From Thermocaproicibacter sp002410755 (lineage in GTDB: Bacteria > Bacillota > Clostridia > Oscillospirales > Acutalibacteraceae), in contig DAITDU010000066.1 in the NCBI GenBank assembly GCA_036839715.1, forward strand, positions 1-7,321: DNA of 7,321 bases. The letters are read 5' to 3'. A program made the translations under genes and the position numbers. Every line of letters starts with the position of its first letter. The first letter of the stretch is position 1. A model generated the notes under the pieces. It worked only from the letters and a program-made list of their open reading frames with translations. It searched no databases and was not told where the DNA came from. Positions 4,562 to 7,321 of the stretch are shown one piece after another.

Positions 4562-7144
4562 TTATTTCCAAGCGGTATAAATAAGTCTTCTCTTTTCGAA
4601 TGCTTCTTTGCCACCTTCCATAATATCTACAACTTCTTTATGAGTGCTTGGGCAATCAATATTGCCTTCATCTATCGCAATCTTACCGTCTTGATAAGAT
4701 GTCATGATTATTTTCTCAGCATCGCCTAAAACAGGGATATTGGCATTGTGAGTAGCAAAAATGAACTGAATGAACGGCTTTTTTTCTTTGATTGTATGAA
4801 TAACTTCTTTGTATATCACTTGATTATCTAAATCATCTTCGGGCTGGTCAATTATTATCACATCATTATCCTGTTGAGTAAGAATAAAAAGTAATAATGC
4901 GGATGCACGTTGACCGATCGAATGCTTTTCGAGAAGCTTTCCGTGATATAAAATTCTTACCAAATTAGGACAATCGATTCCTACTAGTTCATCGTAATTC
5001 TCTTTAATCTTATCCGACAATTTTGCAAACTCACCATCAGATAAAAATGTGTGTAATTTACTTCCGCTACTAATAAAAAGGTCTTCGACAATTGCTACAA
5101 AATCAGGAAACTCGTCACACAAAGACTGATATTTTGCATCTGAAATTCCCGTGCCTTTAAATTTTTCTTTCATATCTGTTTTAAATTGCGCCTTATCTCC
5201 TTTGAACTCAATTTCAATATGAAGCTCACCCTGACTTTCATTGATCTTCTTTATTTCGGCTAAATAAGCGTAATATATTAATTGTAATGCTTCATTATAC
5301 TCACGAGTGTTTTTCTTTATTAGAGCAATTAATTCATCTCGTGAATCAGACAATTTCTGTAACTGACCTATCTTTAGCTTATTTCCTTCAAATTCACTTG
5401 TATATCTAACGAAGCTATCGGGATCAATAGTATCGTCTTGAATCTCTCGCTTGATTTCAGCAAACTCTTCTTTAAGAGAACTTACCCTGTCTGACAGTTT
5501 TTTAGATACCTTATCTAAATCGTCATTTTTCCCCTGCAAATTTTCAATATCCTGAGAAATAGCACGCAAGATGCTTACAATTGAAATTGTAATTTCATTG
5601 GCTTCTCCAAAGATATCAGCGTTATAATCTGAAGTATATTTAGACAAATCTATGTCAGCTCTTATAGTCTCAGGGTTAAAATTTCTTAAAATAGCTATTG
5701 CTTCTTGTAATGTTTTCACAGTTGATTGAATCTTAGTTAGATCAGCATTACATGAAGTTTGCTTTTTAAGTTTGTCTGCTACTCCTTTTTCTTTGAAAAT
5801 TTGTAATTTATGATTAATGTCTTCATTTTTCCCTTTCAACTCATCAATTTGAGCTGGAATTGCTTCAACATTTATCAACTGACGAAAAGATTCACACAAT
5901 GCTGCTTGGTAGACATGCACATTCGCTTGTTCAGTGTCTATTTTATTACCGACCAATTTTTTTAGTAGTTCAAGTTCATATCCGCCTTTAGTGAAGGATA
6001 AATCTTTTTGGCCGAAATAAAGAGGATTATTTACAATAGAGTGAACAGAAATGGATAAGTCTTTTTCGTCTGAATTCAAAACAGATGGTGTCTCATTTAG
6101 AATCCTGCGAATTTCATATCCTTTTCCAAACTTATCTATAATTTTCACCGATATTTGTCCGCCTGAGCCGAGAACACTTTTAACTAGGTTGTCCTTATAA
6201 TCTTTATCAATTAAAGCGGGCAAATCCAAAGCATATCGAAGGACTTCAAGTACGGAAGACTTCCCGCTACCGCGAATTCCAATAAAAGTATTGAGTCCAT
6301 CTGAAAGGTTTACTGTTAATCCATCTAATTTTCCACCTGTAAAACTTGCAGATTTAATATATCCATGGTTACAAGGTTCTGTCGACGCATAGACACGATT
6401 TTGAAAATCTTGTAAGGCGTATTTTACCGCATAATACGAAAAATCCCCGATCTTGATATATGATGATTTCAGTCCCTTACCTATATCATCTATTACTTTT
6501 GGATCAGAACCCTCAACAAAAGCAATACTATACCCCATCCATTGTTCCAATTTTGCTTTATTATCAATCGTCCGCAATTTTTGAAGCCCAAGCACACGGT
6601 TACAAAAATCATGCTGTTTAGATAGTGAAGAAATCAATCCGCCTTGGCATTCATGAAGCAACCCACTATTCTGCTCAATATGGGCAAATATAATGAAATA
6701 ATCTTTGCCCATATTTTCAAGTGTGTTAATTGTTGTAGGTATATCGTAATTGCAACGTGTATTTTCATTTTCTCGATTTGCAATGCCTAAGAATGCCGAT
6801 GTCAAGAAAGAATCAATATAGTTTTCACCATCTTTGAGCCATTCATCGGGATTGAATACAAGAAGTGTATGAACTCCATTACTACCTTCTTTAATAGACA
6901 ATTCGACTCCGGGAAGTATAAAGATGTCCTTTTTCTTGGCTGCTTTCCTTATGGCTTTGTATTCTTCTAAATCGAATTTATTATGATTAGTGATAACGCC
7001 GACATGAATGTTTTGTGATTCTAAAGCAGATACATAGTCTGAAACAAAGGAATTTTCATCACCCATATAGGAAAATTCCTTGTCTTTTTTTGTATGTAGA
7101 TGAAAATCAGCCCTTAAAATTTCACAACCGTTTTGAAATAACAT
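4562..7144 (-). CDS. PHP-domain/SMC-RecF-type ATPase fusion (TrlF-like), probable defence cargo
   Basis: An 860-residue protein. Residues 1-220 form a PHP (polymerase/histidinol-phosphatase) phosphoesterase domain: ADFHLHT (His15, His17), ITNHN (His54), LPGVEL (Glu81), VHTLLVF (His92), IIFAHIE (His155) and GSDPK (Asp214). From about 265 comes an ABC/SMC-like ATPase head split by a helical insert: Walker A GIRGSGKS at 289-296, a charged coiled-coil-like region at about 420-650, the signature-like HSIGQRASALLLF (about 741-753), Walker B VIIIDQPEDDLDN (Asp766, Glu769), the switch histidine in FATHNANIPVLGD (His799), and an EGGKEAFEKRR tail. This matches the PHP-plus-AAA group labelled TrlF-like and the general plan of nuclease-linked OLD/SMC ATPases. 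Action on invading DNA or RNA is inferred, not shown. Start ATG 7144 follows GGAGG; an in-frame GTG at 7162 would bury that site in the coding part. The AT-rich composition against a GC-rich backbone indicates separate acquisition. Confidence 0.85.
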   Translation of the reverse strand: MLFQNGCEILRADFHLHTKKDKEFSYMGDENSFVSDYVSALESQNIHVGVITNHNKFDLEEYKAIRKAAKKKDIFILPGVELSIKEGSNGVHTLLVFNPDEWLKDGENYIDSFLTSAFLGIANRENENTRCNYDIPTTINTLENMGKDYFIIFAHIEQNSGLLHECQGGLISSLSKQHDFCNRVLGLQKLRTIDNKAKLEQWMGYSIAFVEGSDPKVIDDIGKGLKSSYIKIGDFSYYAVKYALQDFQNRVYASTEPCNHGYIKSASFTGGKLDGLTVNLSDGLNTFIGIRGSGKSSVLEVLRYALDLPALIDKDYKDNLVKSVLGSGGQISVKIIDKFGKGYEIRRILNETPSVLNSDEKDLSISVHSIVNNPLYFGQKDLSFTKGGYELELLKKLVGNKIDTEQANVHVYQAALCESFRQLINVEAIPAQIDELKGKNEDINHKLQIFKEKGVADKLKKQTSCNADLTKIQSTVKTLQEAIAILRNFNPETIRADIDLSKYTSDYNADIFGEANEITISIVSILRAISQDIENLQGKNDDLDKVSKKLSDRVSSLKEEFAEIKREIQDDTIDPDSFVRYTSEFEGNKLKIGQLQKLSDSRDELIALIKKNTREYNEALQLIYYAYLAEIKKINESQGELHIEIEFKGDKAQFKTDMKEKFKGTGISDAKYQSLCDEFPDFVAIVEDLFISSGSKLHTFLSDGEFAKLSDKIKENYDELVGIDCPNLVRILYHGKLLEKHSIGQRASALLLFILTQQDNDVIIIDQPEDDLDNQVIYKEVIHTIKEKKPFIQFIFATHNANIPVLGDAEKIIMTSYQDGKIAIDEGNIDCPSTHKEVVDIMEGGKEAFEKRRLIYTAWK

Positions 7145-7150
7145 TTTTAG

Positions 7151-7160
7151 ACCTCCTCCC
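7151..7160 (-). promoter_or_regulatory. Ribosome binding site of the PHP/ATPase gene
   Basis: Read on the minus strand this is GGGAGGAGGT, with the GGAGGT core six bases before ATG 7144. It settles the start at 7144 rather than at the upstream GTG (7162). Confidence 0.8.
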
Positions 7161-7175
7161 ACTCGATAGCGAGTG
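7160..7175 (-). promoter_or_regulatory. Leader hairpin touching the ribosome binding site
   Basis: CACTCG (7160-7165) and CGAGTG (7170-7175) form a perfect six-pair stem with a four-base loop. In the minus-strand mRNA it ends at the first G of the ribosome binding site, so it could modulate ribosome access or be bound by a regulator. Confidence 0.5.
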
Positions 7176-7185
7176 CCTTATATTA

Positions 7186-7213
7186 AGCATCTGTTTGGGT
7201 AGTGCTAGATGCT
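7186..7213 (-). promoter_or_regulatory. Seven-base inverted repeat at the predicted 5' end of the PHP/ATPase mRNA
   Basis: AGCATCT (7186-7192) and AGATGCT (7207-7213) are perfect reverse complements separated by 14 bases. It begins within a few bases of the transcription start expected from the -10 box at 7221-7226, so it may be an operator overlapping the start or a 5' stem-loop. Confidence 0.45.
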
Positions 7214-7220
7214 CATCTTT

Positions 7221-7249
7221 ATTATAAATCAGAAATTTCCATAAAACAA
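7221..7249 (-). promoter_or_regulatory. Candidate sigma-A-type promoter of the PHP/ATPase gene
   Basis: On the minus strand, a perfect TATAAT (7221-7226) lies 17 bases downstream of TTGTTT (7244-7249; matches TTGACA at the first three positions). This would give a leader of roughly 70 bases containing the two inverted repeats described. It supports independent expression of the cargo gene. Confidence 0.5.
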
Positions 7250-7267
7250 CAAGAAAGGAGTAAATAT

Positions 7268-7312
7268 ATGGCTCGTTCCCCTCCGATAACAGACAAATTC
7301 GATGCAGAGTGA
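7268..7312 (+). other. 14-codon reading frame with strong ribosome binding site, at the window edge
   Basis: AAAGGAG (7254-7260) lies seven bases before ATG 7268, which opens a 14-codon frame (MARSPPITDKFDAE) ending at TGA 7310-7312. The TGA overlaps another ATG (TGATG, 7310-7314), whose frame runs on out of the window as M-P-P. This could be a leader peptide coupled to a following gene, or the start of a gene broken by a nonsense codon. The window ends too soon to decide. Confidence 0.3.
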
Positions 7313-7321
7313 TGCCGCCGT

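Noticed and set aside
7145..7162. GTG 7162 as start of the PHP/ATPase gene
   Set aside because: The ribosome binding site GGGAGGAGGT lies downstream of it; ATG 7144 is correctly placed.
7015..7227. Plus-strand open frame of 70 codons over the PHP gene start
   Set aside because: No ribosome binding site or motif; antisense to the start of the well-supported PHP/ATPase gene.
1..7321. tRNA, rRNA, CRISPR array, insertion sequence ends or ICE attachment sites
   Set aside because: I looked for clover-leaf segments, regularly spaced repeats, transposase motifs and flanking duplications and saw none; no clear target duplication flanks the AT-rich cargo either.

Overview
The window reads as part of an integrative and conjugative element (ICE) of the Tn1549/CTn type found in gut Clostridia (Bacillota; Oscillospiraceae-like hosts fit best). 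This rests on gene content and order: a ParB-type C-terminus, a small DUF7768-like protein, an ArdA antirestriction protein, a PcfB/DUF3801 protein and a VirD4/TraG coupling protein. It also rests on strong AAAGGAGG-type ribosome binding sites and a GC-rich backbone (58% in one 60-base row that I counted inside virD4). No database search was possible, so family names come from recognising motifs.

Layout. 1-249: end of a ParB-like gene. 250-538: a non-coding stretch packed with inverted repeats, including a nested imperfect hairpin of about 125 nt. 539-1604: two overlapping genes (DUF7768-like, then ardA). 1601-2053: a GyrI-like effector-binding protein on the minus strand, converging on ardA; the two stop codons share TTAA. 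2054-2196: a divergent control region. 2197-4489: pcfB-like gene, then the VirD4 coupling protein, which is cut by one in-frame TGA into an 88-residue membrane part and a 518-residue ATPase part. 4490-4561: palindrome plus terminator. 4562-7144: an AT-rich (33% GC in one counted row) minus-strand gene for an 860-residue PHP-domain/SMC-like ATPase fusion, with its own promoter, structured leader and terminator. 7145-7321: that promoter region and, at the edge, a 14-codon reading frame behind a strong ribosome binding site.

How the parts fit. The plus-strand genes are ICE maintenance (ParB), protection from host restriction (ArdA) and DNA delivery (PcfB, VirD4). The two minus-strand genes differ in base composition and look like cargo placed between backbone modules. 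The large one has the architecture of single-gene anti-phage or anti-plasmid ATPases (the TrlF-like group) and is the best candidate here for a poorly characterised defence system.

The two most unusual non-coding features are a 25-27 nt near-perfect palindrome present three times, each time at a module junction and twice starting inside a stop codon, and the dense stem-loop cluster after parB.
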